DNA of 64,000 nt from Methylobacterium soli (GTDB taxonomy: Bacteria > Pseudomonadota > Alphaproteobacteria > Rhizobiales > Beijerinckiaceae), in NCBI RefSeq assembly GCF_008806385.1, contig NZ_VZZK01000010.1:124001-188000 (forward strand). The letters run 5' to 3'. This document shows positions 27,001-35,627 of this stretch, in pieces. Below the pieces are notes generated by a model that searched no databases, had not been told where the DNA came from, and worked only from the letters and a program-made list of their open reading frames with translations. Position 1 is the stretch's first letter; each line of letters begins with the position of its first letter. Both the position numbers and the translations under genes were made by a program.

Positions 27001-27429
27001 ATGTCGAAGGTCCCCATGCTGGCGGGGGGCGCGCTCGTCGCGCTCGGCCTCGTGCTGTCGGCGCCGGCCGTTCGCGCCCACGGCGACGTCCAGCCCCAGC
27101 CCGTCGACACCACCGGCCTCGACGCCCTCGGCGACGATTGGCGCGGCGAGAACCCCTACCGGGGCAACCCCAAGGCCATCGCGATCGGCGATTCCGGCTA
27201 CAACCAGAACTGCGCCCGCTGCCACGGCCTGCAGCTGATCTCGGGCGGGCTCGCGCCGGACCTGCGCTACCTCGACAAGGGTCAGGAGGGCGATACCTGG
27301 TTCCAGGAGCGCGTGCGCCACGGCGCCATCATCAACGGCGTCACCAAGATGCCGGCCTTCGAGGGCACGCTCTCGCAGGAGGCCCTCTGGGCGATCCGCA
27401 GCTACATCGAATCCAAGCACGAGGATTGA
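27001..27429 (+). CDS. Cytochrome c-550, PedF/ExaB type
   Basis: 142 residues with a signal peptide ending at VRAHGD. A single heme site CARCH (near residue 76) has its axial Met in TKMPAFEG (near residue 117). DDWRGENPYRGNPKAI, APDLRYL and WFQERVRHGA follow the pattern of the cytochrome c-550 that takes electrons from PQQ ethanol dehydrogenases (PedF in Pseudomonas putida, ExaB in P. aeruginosa), rather than the longer XoxG/MxaG cytochromes of methanol dehydrogenases. Periplasmic. The PedG-like gene follows after 27 bases. Confidence 0.9.
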   Translation: MSKVPMLAGGALVALGLVLSAPAVRAHGDVQPQPVDTTGLDALGDDWRGENPYRGNPKAIAIGDSGYNQNCARCHGLQLISGGLAPDLRYLDKGQEGDTWFQERVRHGAIINGVTKMPAFEGTLSQEALWAIRSYIESKHED

Positions 27430-27456
27430 GGTCTTCGGGGCGGATGGGCTGACGCG

Positions 27457-28335
27457 ATGCACGCGAAACCACATATCGGCGCCCCAGGCGCCCTCCGGCG
27501 CCTCGCGCTCGCGGCCTGCGGCCTGCTGCTCGCCGCGCCGGCGCTGGCCCGGCCCCTCGACGCGGTCGTCGCCTCCGGCAGCGTCCGGGTGGCGCTCTAC
27601 GGCGACAACGCGCCCTTCTCGAGCGAGGAGGCGGGCCGCCCGCGCGGGATCGACGTCGATCTCGCCAAGGCCATCGCCGAGAAGCTCGGGGTGAGCCTCG
27701 ACCTGCGCATCGTCGATGCGGGCGAGAACGTGGATGGGGATTTCCGCCTCAACCTCTGGAAGGGCGACCTCGCGGGGTCCAGCCTCGCGGACCTGATGCT
27801 GAACGTGCCCCACGACCGGGACCTCGCGCTCCGCAACGAGCAAATCTTCCTGACCAATCCGTATTTCGATCAGCACCTCGCCTTCGCCTACCGCAAGGGC
27901 AAGCTGGAGGGCGTCGACACCCTCGCGGATCTCGAGGGCCAGCCGGTTGCCCTGGAGGGCGCCAGCGCCTCCGACCTGATGCTGCTCACCGCCGAGGGCG
28001 GCCGCTACCGCCAGGGCCTCAGGCATTTCCGCGCCTTCGACGAGGCGGCCAAGGCCTATCTGGCCGGCGAGGCCACGATCCTCGCCGGCACCCGCGCCCA
28101 TATCGAGGCGGCGCTCAAGGCGGCCGGCGCCTCCCCGGAGGAGAACCCCGTCGTGGAGATCGCGGTGCCGGGCCTGGTCAAGACCCGGTGGGAGATCGGG
28201 GGCGCCGTGCGCACCGATTCCCGCGACCTCGCCTACGCGGTCGGCGACGCCATCGCGGCGCTGATCGCCGAGGGCCGGCTGGCGGCGATCTGCGCGGCCT
28301 ACGGCGTCGGCTTCACGCCCCCGAAGGGCTACTGA
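27457..28335 (+). CDS. Quinoprotein-dehydrogenase-associated periplasmic binding protein (PedG/XoxJ type)
   Basis: 292 residues with a signal peptide ending at PALARP. It has the family-3 extracellular solute-binding fold (GSVRVALYGDNAPFSSEE, GIDVDLAKAIAEKLGVSLDL, LMLNVPHDRDLA). Such proteins (XoxJ, MxaJ, PedG) always travel with PQQ alcohol dehydrogenases; they are thought to help activation or assembly of the dehydrogenase rather than to serve transport. It lies between the cytochrome and dehydrogenase genes, as expected for that role. Confidence 0.88.
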   Translation: MHAKPHIGAPGALRRLALAACGLLLAAPALARPLDAVVASGSVRVALYGDNAPFSSEEAGRPRGIDVDLAKAIAEKLGVSLDLRIVDAGENVDGDFRLNLWKGDLAGSSLADLMLNVPHDRDLALRNEQIFLTNPYFDQHLAFAYRKGKLEGVDTLADLEGQPVALEGASASDLMLLTAEGGRYRQGLRHFRAFDEAAKAYLAGEATILAGTRAHIEAALKAAGASPEENPVVEIAVPGLVKTRWEIGGAVRTDSRDLAYAVGDAIAALIAEGRLAAICAAYGVGFTPPKGY

Positions 28336-28641
28336 GCCGGCACAGGACGCGCAAGGGCCCCCGGTCTGAGGCGGGGCCCGGCCATCCGCGAAGGTTCGTC
28401 GATCCGCCGCGATCGACTGATAAAACGCGCCCGATGCGGCTGCATCCCCGCCGGATCAACTCGCTCGACCTCGGTCGCGGGCACGGATTTCTATGAAAAA
28501 GCGAAGAACTTCGACCAAAGGCCAATAAGACATCGCCTCGCTTGGCCATAAGTTCTTCCTAAGGGGCTCCTTCGAATCGGGGGAAACAGGCCCCGACGGC
28601 GCCGAAACATCGGGCTGCGCGACCAAGTCGGAGGACATGCC
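28336..28641. other. Leader/promoter region of the alcohol dehydrogenase gene
   Basis: The gap of 306 bases probably gives the dehydrogenase its own promoter. It holds an imperfect stem-loop at 28504-28557 and ends with a GGAGG ribosome site. No open frame of substance is present. Confidence 0.5.
28504..28557. promoter_or_regulatory. Two-part inverted repeat upstream of the alcohol dehydrogenase
   Basis: AAGAACTT (28504-28511) pairs with AAGTTCTT (28550-28557), and inside them GGCCAA (28520-28525) pairs with TTGGCC (28542-28547). The arms are interrupted asymmetrically (8 against 2 bases). It lies about 85 bases before the start codon and could be an operator or a leader hairpin. Confidence 0.45.
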
Positions 28642-30411
28642 ATGAGATTGAGACACCGGTTCCTGACGGCTGTGGGAGCGATGGCGCTCCTCGCCGGCGC
28701 GGCCGCGACGCCCGCCTTCGCGGAGGGCGTGAGCGAGCAGGACATCCTCAACGACGCCAAGACCACCAACGACGTTGTCACCTACGGCCTCGGGCCGCAG
28801 GCCCAGCGCTACAGCCCCCTGAAGACGCTCAACCGCGACACCATCAAGGGCCTGGTGCCGGCCTACTCGTTCTCCTTCGGCGGCGAGAAGCAGCGCGGCC
28901 AGGAGAGCCAGGCGCTCGTGAAGGATGGCGTCCTCTACGTCACGGGCTCGTATTCGCGCCTCTACGCGATCAATTCCCGCACCGGCGAGAAGCTCTGGGA
29001 ATACAACGCGCGCCTGCCCGAGGGCATCCTGCCCTGCTGCGACGTCGTGAACCGCGGCGCCGCGCTCTACAAGGACAAGGTGATCTTCGGCACCCTCGAC
29101 GCCAAGCTCGTCGCCCTCGACCAGAAGACCGGCAAGGTCGTGTGGAAGAAGGACATCGACGACTTCAAGGCCGGCTACAGCTACACGGCCGCGCCGATCA
29201 TCGTGAAGGGCAAGGTCATCACCGGCGTGTCGGGCGGCGAGTTCGGCGTCGTCGGCCGGGTCGAGGCGCGCGACGCCGACACGGGCGAGCTGGTCTGGCA
29301 GCGCCCGGTCATCGAGGGCCACGTGGGCACCCTCAACGGCAAGCCCTCGACCATGACCGGCAAGGTCAACGAGACCTGGCCCGGCGACATGTGGAAGTTC
29401 GGCGGCGGCGCCACCTGGCTCGGCGGCACCTACGACCCGGACACCAACCTGATCTATTTCGGCACCGGCAATCCGGGCCCGTGGAACTCGGCCCTGCGCC
29501 CGGGCGACAACAAGTGGTCGGCCTCGCGCATCGCCCTCAACCCCGAGAACGGCGAGATCGTCTGGGGCTTCCAGACCACGCCGCATGACGGCTGGGACTT
29601 CGACGGCGTCAACGAGTTCGTGCCCTTCGAGCTCAACAAGGGCGGCAAGACCATCAAGGCCGGTGCCACCGCCGACCGCAACGGCTTCTTCTACGTCCTC
29701 GACCGCACCAACGGGAAGTTCGTCTCGGGCACGCCCTTCGTCAGCAAGATCAACTGGGCCAAGGGCATCGACGACAACGGCCGGCCGATCTACGACGACG
29801 CCTTCCGGCCCGGTGATCCGTCGAAATCGGAGGACGGCAAGAAGGGCAAGACCGTGTTCGCGGTGCCGGGCTTCCTCGGCGCCAAGAACTGGATGCCGAT
29901 GGCCTACAGCCCCGACACCAAGCTGTTCTACGTGCCCTCGAACGAGTGGGGCATGGATATCTGGAACGAGCCGGTGAACTACAAGAAGGGCGCCGCCTAT
30001 CTCGGGGCCGGCTTCACCATCAAGCCGGTCTTCGAGGACCATATCGGCTCGCTCAAGGCCATCGACCCGGCCACCGGCAAGGTCGCCTGGGAGTACAAGA
30101 ACAAGGCTCCGCTCTGGGCCGGCGTCCTCACCACCGGCGGCAACCTTGTCTTCACGGGCACGCCCGAGGGCTTCCTCAAGGCCTTCGACGCCAAGACCGG
30201 CGAGGAGGTCTGGAAGTTCCAGGTCGGCACCGGCGTCGTCGCCTCGCCGATCACCTGGGAGCAGGACGGCGAGCAATGGGTCGGCGTCGCGGCCGGCTGG
30301 GGCGGCGCGGTTCCGCTCTGGGGCGGCGAGGTCGCCAAGACCACCGCCGGCATCAACCAGGGCGGCAGCTTCTGGGCCTTCAAGCTGCCGAAGACCGTGG
30401 CCTCGCGCTGA
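28642..30411 (+). CDS. exaF: Lanthanide-type PQQ-dependent alcohol dehydrogenase (ExaF/PedH)
   Basis: 589 residues, with a signal peptide ending at PAFAEG. Eight-bladed quinoprotein propeller: the vicinal disulfide is C132-C133 (LPCCDVV), the catalytic base is Asp319 in [10 protein letters not shown], and Asp321 two residues on is the extra ligand that marks lanthanide-using enzymes, where calcium types have Ala or Ser/Thr. [14 protein letters not shown] and [12 protein letters not shown] place it in the ethanol-dehydrogenase branch (ExaF, PedH) rather than XoxF methanol dehydrogenase. It oxidises primary alcohols, possibly also aldehydes, in the periplasm, passing electrons to the c-550 cytochrome coded upstream. 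Confidence 0.92.
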   Translation: MRLRHRFLTAVGAMALLAGAAATPAFAEGVSEQDILNDAKTTNDVVTYGLGPQAQRYSPLKTLNRDTIKGLVPAYSFSFGGEKQRGQESQALVKDGVLYVTGSYSRLYAINSRTGEKLWEYNARLPEGILPCCDVVNRGAALYKDKVIFGTLDAKLVALDQKTGKVVWKKDIDDFKAGYSYTAAPIIVKGKVITGVSGGEFGVVGRVEARDADTGELVWQRPVIEGHVGTLNGKPSTMTGKVNETWPGDMWKFGGGATWLGGTYDPDTNLIYFGTGNPGPWNSALRPGDNKWSASRIALNPENGEIVWGFQTTPHDGWDFDGVNEFVPFELNKGGKTIKAGATADRNGFFYVLDRTNGKFVSGTPFVSKINWAKGIDDNGRPIYDDAFRPGDPSKSEDGKKGKTVFAVPGFLGAKNWMPMAYSPDTKLFYVPSNEWGMDIWNEPVNYKKGAAYLGAGFTIKPVFEDHIGSLKAIDPATGKVAWEYKNKAPLWAGVLTTGGNLVFTGTPEGFLKAFDAKTGEEVWKFQVGTGVVASPITWEQDGEQWVGVAAGWGGAVPLWGGEVAKTTAGINQGGSFWAFKLPKTVASR

Positions 30412-30432
30412 GGCAATTCTTCCGCCATAGCG

Positions 30433-30465
30433 ATCCGCCGCCGGGGCAGCCCTCCGGCGGCGGAT
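30433..30465 (+). terminator. Stem-loop terminator of the alcohol dehydrogenase gene
   Basis: A perfect 12-base stem (30433-30444 with 30454-30465) with a 9-base loop, 22 bases after the stop. There is no T-run, so it may slow or stabilise rather than end transcription outright. Confidence 0.55.
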
Positions 30466-30472
30466 ATGCTAA

Positions 30473-30521
30473 GGTCGCGGAACGCGGTCGGTATCTCAAC
30501 GCCCGCTCGCGTTCCGCGACC
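30473..30521. promoter_or_regulatory. Perfect 14-base inverted repeat in the regulator's upstream region
   Basis: GGTCGCGGAACGCG (30473-30486) and its exact complement (30508-30521) flank a 21-base loop. With no T-run it looks more like an operator or leader structure of the LuxR-type gene than a second terminator. Confidence 0.45.
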
Positions 30522-30728
30522 GCTGGCCCCGCCAGATTTCGCCTCGCGGGATGGTCCCCGGCCGGATTTTCGCACGGACCGGGCCCGCCCCGATCCGTGC
30601 CGACAGGAGCCCGTGTTGTGTTGGACCGAAGCTGCGCCCGGCAAGGCTCCGCCCGACAGGAATCCGCCCCGGTGGGCGTCGGGGCTTCGGGCGCGGAGGC
30701 CGCCCGCGGCGCGGTCCTGGGAGCGGCC

Positions 30729-31382
30729 ATGCAGCTCTTGATCGTCGACGACCACCCGCTGTTCCGCGACGCGCTCGCCAGCACCATCCGTCTCACCTAC
30801 CCGGACGCGACCCTGCACGAGGCCGACGGCATCGAGGGCGCCTGCCGGGTCCTGGCCGCCCATCGCGGCATCGACCTCACCCTCCTGGATCTCTCGATGC
30901 AGGGGGTCAGCGGCTTCGACGGCCTCGTCACCATCCGCACGCGCTTTCCCCGCGTGCCGATCCTGATCGTCTCGGGTCACGAGGATCCGCGCATCATGCG
31001 CGAGGCCCTGCATCACGGCGCGGCGGGCTTCGTGCCCAAGGCCGTCGACAAGGCCACCCTGACGCGCGCCATCGCGGTGGTTCTCAGCGGCGCCCTCGCG
31101 ATCCCGCCCGAGCTGTCGCAGCCGGGCCCGGCAGCCTCCAAGAAATCGGCGCTCGCCGAACGGGTCGCGCGGCTGACGCCGCAGCAATTGCGGGTCTTGA
31201 TGATGATCCGCCAGGGCAAGCTCAACAAGCAGATCGCCCACGAATTGCAGGTCGGCGACTCGACCGTGAAGGCCCATGTCTCGGAGATCCTGCGCAAGCT
31301 CGAGGTCATCAGCCGTACGCAGATCGTCATCGAGACCGCGCTCCTCGATTTCGACCAGATCCACAACACGCATGCGGGCTGA
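30729..31382 (+). CDS. LuxR/NarL-type response regulator, AgmR/ErbR/PedR1-like
   Basis: 217 residues from the ATG at 30729. Receiver domain with IVDDHP (residues 5-10), phospho-acceptor Asp54 (TLLDLSM) and Lys104 (VPKAV); helix-turn-helix at residues 149-191 (LTPQQLRVLMMIRQGKLNKQ, then STVKAHVSEILRKL). Regulators of this type (AgmR, ErbR, PedR1) activate PQQ alcohol dehydrogenase genes in Pseudomonas. Its place directly after the dehydrogenase makes control of this island the best guess. No kinase gene is adjacent; the hybrid kinase at 18.7 kb is the only histidine kinase in the window. Confidence 0.88.
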   Translation: MQLLIVDDHPLFRDALASTIRLTYPDATLHEADGIEGACRVLAAHRGIDLTLLDLSMQGVSGFDGLVTIRTRFPRVPILIVSGHEDPRIMREALHHGAAGFVPKAVDKATLTRAIAVVLSGALAIPPELSQPGPAASKKSALAERVARLTPQQLRVLMMIRQGKLNKQIAHELQVGDSTVKAHVSEILRKLEVISRTQIVIETALLDFDQIHNTHAG

Positions 31383-31626
31383 GGCCCGCCGCGCGGCCGC
31401 CCTCCGTCCGTCCCGCGTCTGAACCCCGCCCCCGCTCGGCCATCCGCCGGCCCGGATGATGTTTCCGGCGCGTCGACGGCTGCGCTCCCCCGGCCCTGGC
31501 CTTCGCGGGCCAGCGGTGACGGGGAGGCCCGGTCATCGACCTCGGGACAACCTTGGCAGTTGCGCACAGCGTTAACCCAATCTGAATCACCCCGATTGCG
31601 GTGGGAGCCCGGCCGTGAGAGCTTCG

Positions 31627-31642
31627 TTAACGAAAGCTTAAC
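31627..31642 (+). promoter_or_regulatory. CtrA-type binding box
   Basis: TTAACGAAAGCTTAAC is an exact match to the alphaproteobacterial CtrA consensus TTAA-N7-TTAA(C), centred 24 bases before the peptidase ATG. A partial second copy (TTAA-N7-TGAA) lies near 31570. The box overlaps a 12-base perfect palindrome at 31624-31635. Cell-cycle control is inferred. Confidence 0.6.
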
Positions 31643-31658
31643 GGGTTGGGCCACGGCG

Positions 31659-32327
31659 ATGCGGTTCGCGATTTCCACAGGTCGGGATGCGGTTTCGGGC
31701 CTGGGCCCGCACCTGCGCAAGGTTGTCGCCGGGCTCGCCCTCGCGGCCGGCCTCATGGCCGCCCCCGCCGGGGCCCAGACCTTCGCGGCGCTGCCGAGCA
31801 TGCCGAGCGCCGCCACCGCCTCCGGCGAGGCCAAGCCGATCTCGGCCTGGGTCACCTTCTGCCAGGCCTACGCGGCCGAGTGCGCGATCGGCCGCAACGA
31901 GCCGACCAGCATCACCCTGACGCCCGCCCTCTGGAACACCATCGTGGCGGTGAACAAGCGGGTGAACAAGGCCGTGCAGGCCATGACCGACATGGACCAC
32001 CTCCATGTTCCGGACCGCTGGGACCTCGCCGAGGACGGCATCGGCGATTGCGAGGATTTCCAGCTCCTGAAGCGCCATCTCCTGGCCGAGGCCGGCCTGC
32101 CGCGCCGCGCCATGCGGATGACCGTGGTGATCGACGAGAAGGGCGAGGGCCACGCCGTGCTCACCCTGATCACCGACCGGGGCGACCTGATCCTCGACAA
32201 CAAGACCAACACGATCCTGCCCTGGCGGCGCACCGGCTACACCTTCATCAAGCGCGAGAGCCAGGACAGCGTGGCCTGGGTCGCCCTCGGCCGCAGCCTC
32301 TCGCCGGTGACGACGGCCAATCGCTGA
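31659..32327 (+). CDS. Bacterial transglutaminase-like cysteine peptidase (BTLCP)
   Basis: About 222 residues from the ATG at 31659, giving a signal peptide ending at PAGAQT. The catalytic triad of this family is visible as Cys131 (GDCEDFQLLKRHLL), His165 (GEGHAVLTL) and Asp180 (LILDNKTN). The fold is a periplasmic papain/transglutaminase relative; LapG, a member, cleaves adhesins, but in Hyphomicrobiales the substrates are mostly unknown. No LapD-type partner is adjacent. The CtrA-type box upstream suggests cell-cycle timed expression. Confidence 0.88.
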   Translation: MRFAISTGRDAVSGLGPHLRKVVAGLALAAGLMAAPAGAQTFAALPSMPSAATASGEAKPISAWVTFCQAYAAECAIGRNEPTSITLTPALWNTIVAVNKRVNKAVQAMTDMDHLHVPDRWDLAEDGIGDCEDFQLLKRHLLAEAGLPRRAMRMTVVIDEKGEGHAVLTLITDRGDLILDNKTNTILPWRRTGYTFIKRESQDSVAWVALGRSLSPVTTANR

Positions 32328-32421
32328 GCCGTCCCATTCCGGCACGAGGCCGGGCGCGCGTCATTCAGGGAATATTAGGCCTGTGGGCGGGAGGATGCGG
32401 CTCTTCCGGAGCCGCCCGCGC

Positions 32422-32751
32422 ATGACGATCCGTCCTCTGGCCCTGGCCGGCCTCGTCCTGGCCGGCACGCTGCCCGGCCTTGTCCCCCTGCCCGCCGCCG
32501 CCGGGGTCGCGGAGCTGCACGGGACGTGGCGCGGCTGCCTGCATCGCAGCTTCGGCCTCCAGGCCTCCCTTTCTGGCCGCATGATCGCCGCCGACGCGGC
32601 CCTGCGCCAGTGCCGCGAGGCCGAGGAAGCCTATCTGGCCGCCCTGTCGACCTCGCCTCTCCTCGACGCCGAGGATGTCGGGCGGGTGCGTCCGGCCCTG
32701 CTGATGCGGGCCAAGGACTGGCTTCTCGGCCGTCGGACCTCGCCGATCTAG
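32422..32751 (+). CDS. Small secreted protein, hypothetical
   Basis: About 109 residues if it starts at 32422 (CGGAG 10 bases upstream); an ATG at 32395 is possible but its ribosome site abuts it. A signal peptide (LALAGLVLAGTLPGL) ends at LPAAAGV. The mature part is short with two cysteines (WRGCLHRS and RQCREAE) and a helical C-terminus. No family recognised. Confidence 0.55.
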   Translation: MTIRPLALAGLVLAGTLPGLVPLPAAAGVAELHGTWRGCLHRSFGLQASLSGRMIAADAALRQCREAEEAYLAALSTSPLLDAEDVGRVRPALLMRAKDWLLGRRTSPI

Positions 32752-32950
32752 AGCGCTCCCCGCCGGATGGGATCCCGGTTCGGCCCAAGAGCGCGCGTCA
32801 CCTCGAAGGCTCAGGGCCGTTTCCGATGGCTAGGCGATCGGGAATGGCCCGCGGCGGCCACCGGGGACAGCACCGGGGACACTGGGTCACGCGAATCTGA
32901 TCGGCCGCCTGGCCCGCGCCGGGCCGTGCCGGCGGCCGAACGGGCCGGGA

Positions 32951-33496
32951 TCAGGCGGCCGCTGCGGTCTTGCGGTTTCCGCGTCCCTTGCCGGCCGTGC
33001 CGCCGCTGGTTCCGCTCCGGCGCCGGCCGCTCGTCTCCTTCGCTTCGGGGGCGACCTCCGGCTCCTCCGCCTCGGCGGCGCTGCGGCCGGGCTGGCCGAG
33101 GCCGAGGCTCTTGGCGAGGGCCGAGCGCTGGGCCGAGTAGTTCGCGGAGGTCGTCGGATAATCGTTCGGCAGGCCGAAGCGCTCGCGGTAGCTGTGCGGA
33201 TCGAGGCCGTGCTTCGTCAGGTGGCGCTTGAGGGTCTTGTAGGACTTGCCGTCGATGAAGCTGACCAGTCCATCCGGCCGGATCGACTTGCGGACCTGGG
33301 CGGGCGACGGCTTCTCGACCGCGTCGACCTCGGGGCGCGCCGTGCCGGCAGCAAGTCCGTGGAGCGCTTCGTGGACACTGGTGATCAGGGCCGGCAGATC
33401 GGCCGTCGGAATCGAGTTGTTCGCAACATAAGCCGAGACGACATCGACCGTGCGCTCGATATGCGTGTCATGCTGTGTTTGTTCATTATCCGACAT
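32951..33496 (-). CDS. mucR: MucR/Ros-family transcriptional regulator, variant zinc site
   Basis: 181 residues. The N-terminal helical part (IERTVDVVSAYVANNSIPTA) is typical of MucR, followed by the Ros-type finger region LVSFIDGKSYKTLKRHLTKH (residues 76-95) and the C-terminal GLPNDYPTTSANYSAQRSALAKSLGLGQ. In Ros the zinc ligands are Cys, Asp, His, His; here the Cys is Ser, so classical zinc binding is doubtful, although relatives that fold without zinc are known. The tail is Ala/Lys/Arg-rich. MucR proteins act as AT-DNA-binding silencers. The long AT-rich upstream gap fits self-regulation. Confidence 0.9.
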   Translation of the reverse strand: MSDNEQTQHDTHIERTVDVVSAYVANNSIPTADLPALITSVHEALHGLAAGTARPEVDAVEKPSPAQVRKSIRPDGLVSFIDGKSYKTLKRHLTKHGLDPHSYRERFGLPNDYPTTSANYSAQRSALAKSLGLGQPGRSAAEAEEPEVAPEAKETSGRRRSGTSGGTAGKGRGNRKTAAAA

Positions 33497-34183
33497 TTTC
33501 CATCATCCTCTGCCTGACTTCCCCTCCGGCGAGAAGTTATGACACTGTCGAAGGAATGCAAGCACGGAACCGACAACAGCTTGATGCAAGGCAGGATTGA
33601 TCGCTGAAATGCTCGCTTTCCAGCCTGCTGGGCGGTCTTAAATTCCTCAAAAGTATCAGCAAAGCTTGGAAGAAAATGCCCGCAATGTTGTTCTATGTAT
33701 GAATTTGGACCCATGGATCTGCCACAATAGTGCCCAGGCGCCCGTGCCGGCACGCGGAGACAGGCCTCTCTCGGAGATGGAGCCTGTTCTGATCCGCGCT
33801 AGCCTGCCGAGGCCGATGCTTCCACAGCATTCGATCGAGAAGATGCCAGCGGCACCCCTGCAATCCAATGATCGACGCTCCGGCTTGGTCTTCGGTCTTG
33901 GCAGGATCAGGACGTCTGAACAGAAAATGCTCAAATAGAACCGTGATGAGCATTCTGATACCGTTGGGTTCCGCTTCGCGCGGAGTCGCGCGTTTCTCGC
34001 AATAACGCTCCTGCTCCTGTTCGGCCCACCCGCGTATCGGACCGAGACGTGGCAGCATTCGGCTGTGAATTTTTTAGCCGATGCTCGAAAGCAACCCATC
34101 AATTCGATCAGTGGTTGTGTTCACGCGCCCATCATCAGTCTCGCTCGGTCGGAGCGAGCGGGGCCGTTCGGAGGAGAACTTCC
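33497..34183. other. AT-richer intergenic region, no supported gene
   Basis: 687 bases of clearly lower GC than the neighbours between mucR and a small secreted-protein gene. Short frames exist on both strands (for example 33666-33938 plus and 33656-34102 minus), but none has a ribosome site, family motif or export signal. It may hold the mucR promoter and degraded acquired DNA. Confidence 0.5.
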
Positions 34184-34345
34184 ATGAAGATCCTTGCTGC
34201 CGCCAGTGCGATCGCCCTTCTGCTGGCAACACCGGTCCTGGCCCAGGGCCGTGACCCGCACAGCTCCTCGGGCGCGGCCGGCAATGCCGAGCAGAACAAC
34301 AAGCCGCAATCGAACAGCGCGGGGGGCGGCGCCAGCGGCCGGTAA
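34184..34345 (+). CDS. Very small secreted protein
   Basis: 53 residues with a strong GGAGGAGAA ribosome site. The signal peptide (KILAAASAIALLLATPVLAQ) leaves a mature peptide of about 32 residues rich in Ser, Gly, Asn and Gln with no Cys. Unknown function; the ribosome site and leader support a real gene. Confidence 0.6.
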   Translation: MKILAAASAIALLLATPVLAQGRDPHSSSGAAGNAEQNNKPQSNSAGGGASGR

Positions 34346-34366
34346 GGGCCGAAGCCCGGACCGGCG

Positions 34367-34391
34367 GGCCACGCCAAGGTTCGGCGTGGCC
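34367..34391. terminator. Stem-loop between convergent genes
   Basis: A perfect 9-base stem GGCCACGCC/GGCGTGGCC with a 7-base loop lies between the small secreted-protein gene and the convergent YejE-like gene; it could serve both strands. Confidence 0.55.
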
Positions 34392-34408
34392 GGCCTCCGG
34401 TCGACCGG

Positions 34409-35596
34409 CTAGCGGAAGGTCTTGCGGGGGTCGAAGGCGTCCCGCACCGCCTCGCCCGCGAAGATCAGCAGGCTGAGCATCGTGGCGACGACGGCAAAGC
34501 CCGTCAGCCCGAGCCAGGGCGCCTGGATGTTGTCCTTGCCCTGGGCGAGCAGCTCCCCCAGCGACGGCGAGCCGGGCGGCAGCCCGAAGCCGAGGAAGTC
34601 CAGCGAGGTCAGGGTCGTGATCGAGCCGTTCAGGATGAAGGGCAGGAAGGTCAGCGTCGCCACCATGGCGTTCGGCAGCAGGTGCACCGCCATGATGCGG
34701 ATGTTCGACAGCCCGAGGGCGCGGGCCGCCCGCACGTACTCGAAATTGCGCGCGCGCAGGAATTCCGCCCGTACCACGCCGACGAGCGCCACCCAGGAGA
34801 ACAGCAGCAGGATGCCGAGCAGCACGAAGAAGCCCGGCGCGATGAAGGCCGAGATGATGATGATGAGGTAGAGGGTCGGGATGCCGCTCCAGACCTCGAT
34901 GAAGCGCTGGAAGGCGAGGTCGACCCAGCCGCCGAAATAGCCCTGCACCGCCCCCGCGACGACGCCGATGACGGACGAGATCAGCGCGAGGGTCAGCCCG
35001 AACAGCACCGAGATCCGGAAGCCGTAGATCACGCGGGCGAGGACGTCGCGGGTGGTGTTGTCGGTGCCGAGCCAGTGCCACTCGATGTCGCGGCACCCGG
35101 TGCCCCCGGTCGCCTCGGCGACGGGCCTGCACTGCGCGTCGGTGAGAAGCCAGGTCGGTGGAGAGGGGGAGGGCGTCGGCAGCCCGGTCAGGATGGTGTC
35201 GTAGGAATAGGGGATCGGCGGCCAGATCGCCCAGCCGTTCTCGGCGATCTCCTTGCGGGTCTCCGCGGCGCGGTAATCGGTCCGCGCCAGGAAGCCGCCG
35301 AACTTCTCGTCCGGGTAGTCGATCAGGACGGGAAACAGGATCTCGCCCTTGTAGGAGGCGATGATCGGCTTGTCGTTGGCGATGAACTCCGCGAACAGGC
35401 TGAGCCCGAACAGCCCGACGAAGATCACGAAGGACCAGAAGCCGAGCCGGTTGCGCCGGAAATTGGCGAGCCGGCGCCGGTTGAGGGGCGAGAGCCCGCG
35501 CCGGGTCGTGGGCGCCAGCACGATCGGCGCGGCACCCGGCATCGGCGCCGAGAGGGCCTCCGCCTCGGCCTCCGCGGGGCGGGCGACCTCGTTCAT
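34409..35596 (-). CDS. yejE: ABC transporter permease, YejE type (oligopeptide / microcin C)
   Basis: About 395 residues from the ATG at 35596 (GGGGGGCGGAG upstream). The N-terminal RRRLANFRRNRLGFWS and the first helix are typical of YejE, as is the long periplasmic loop ending HWLGTDNTTRDVLARVIYGFR; four more helices and the ATPase-contact loop (FEYVRAARALGLSNIRIM) follow. YejABEF imports peptides and microcin C. The usual partner genes yejA, yejB and yejF are not adjacent; the only same-strand neighbour is the DUF4112 gene 31 bases upstream. Confidence 0.9.
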   Translation of the reverse strand: MNEVARPAEAEAEALSAPMPGAAPIVLAPTTRRGLSPLNRRRLANFRRNRLGFWSFVIFVGLFGLSLFAEFIANDKPIIASYKGEILFPVLIDYPDEKFGGFLARTDYRAAETRKEIAENGWAIWPPIPYSYDTILTGLPTPSPSPPTWLLTDAQCRPVAEATGGTGCRDIEWHWLGTDNTTRDVLARVIYGFRISVLFGLTLALISSVIGVVAGAVQGYFGGWVDLAFQRFIEVWSGIPTLYLIIIISAFIAPGFFVLLGILLLFSWVALVGVVRAEFLRARNFEYVRAARALGLSNIRIMAVHLLPNAMVATLTFLPFILNGSITTLTSLDFLGFGLPPGSPSLGELLAQGKDNIQAPWLGLTGFAVVATMLSLLIFAGEAVRDAFDPRKTFR

Positions 35597-35627
35597 CGTC
35601 TCCGCCCCCCGGTCCCCGACCACGCGC

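Larger units (their letters stand above)
30412..30728. other. Gap between dehydrogenase and response regulator
   Basis: Holds the dehydrogenase terminator hairpin, then a second, separate stem-loop at 30473-30521, then about 200 bases with no supported gene before the regulator. Confidence 0.5.

Noticed and set aside
28642..30411. Naming the dehydrogenase XoxF.
   Set aside because: The cytochrome is PedF-like and [13 protein letters not shown] and YVTGSYSRL match the ethanol-dehydrogenase branch; XoxF differs there.
33656..34102. Transposase remnant or gene in the AT-rich gap after mucR.
   Set aside because: No DDE or HTH motif, no terminal inverted repeats, and no ribosome site for either strand's frames.
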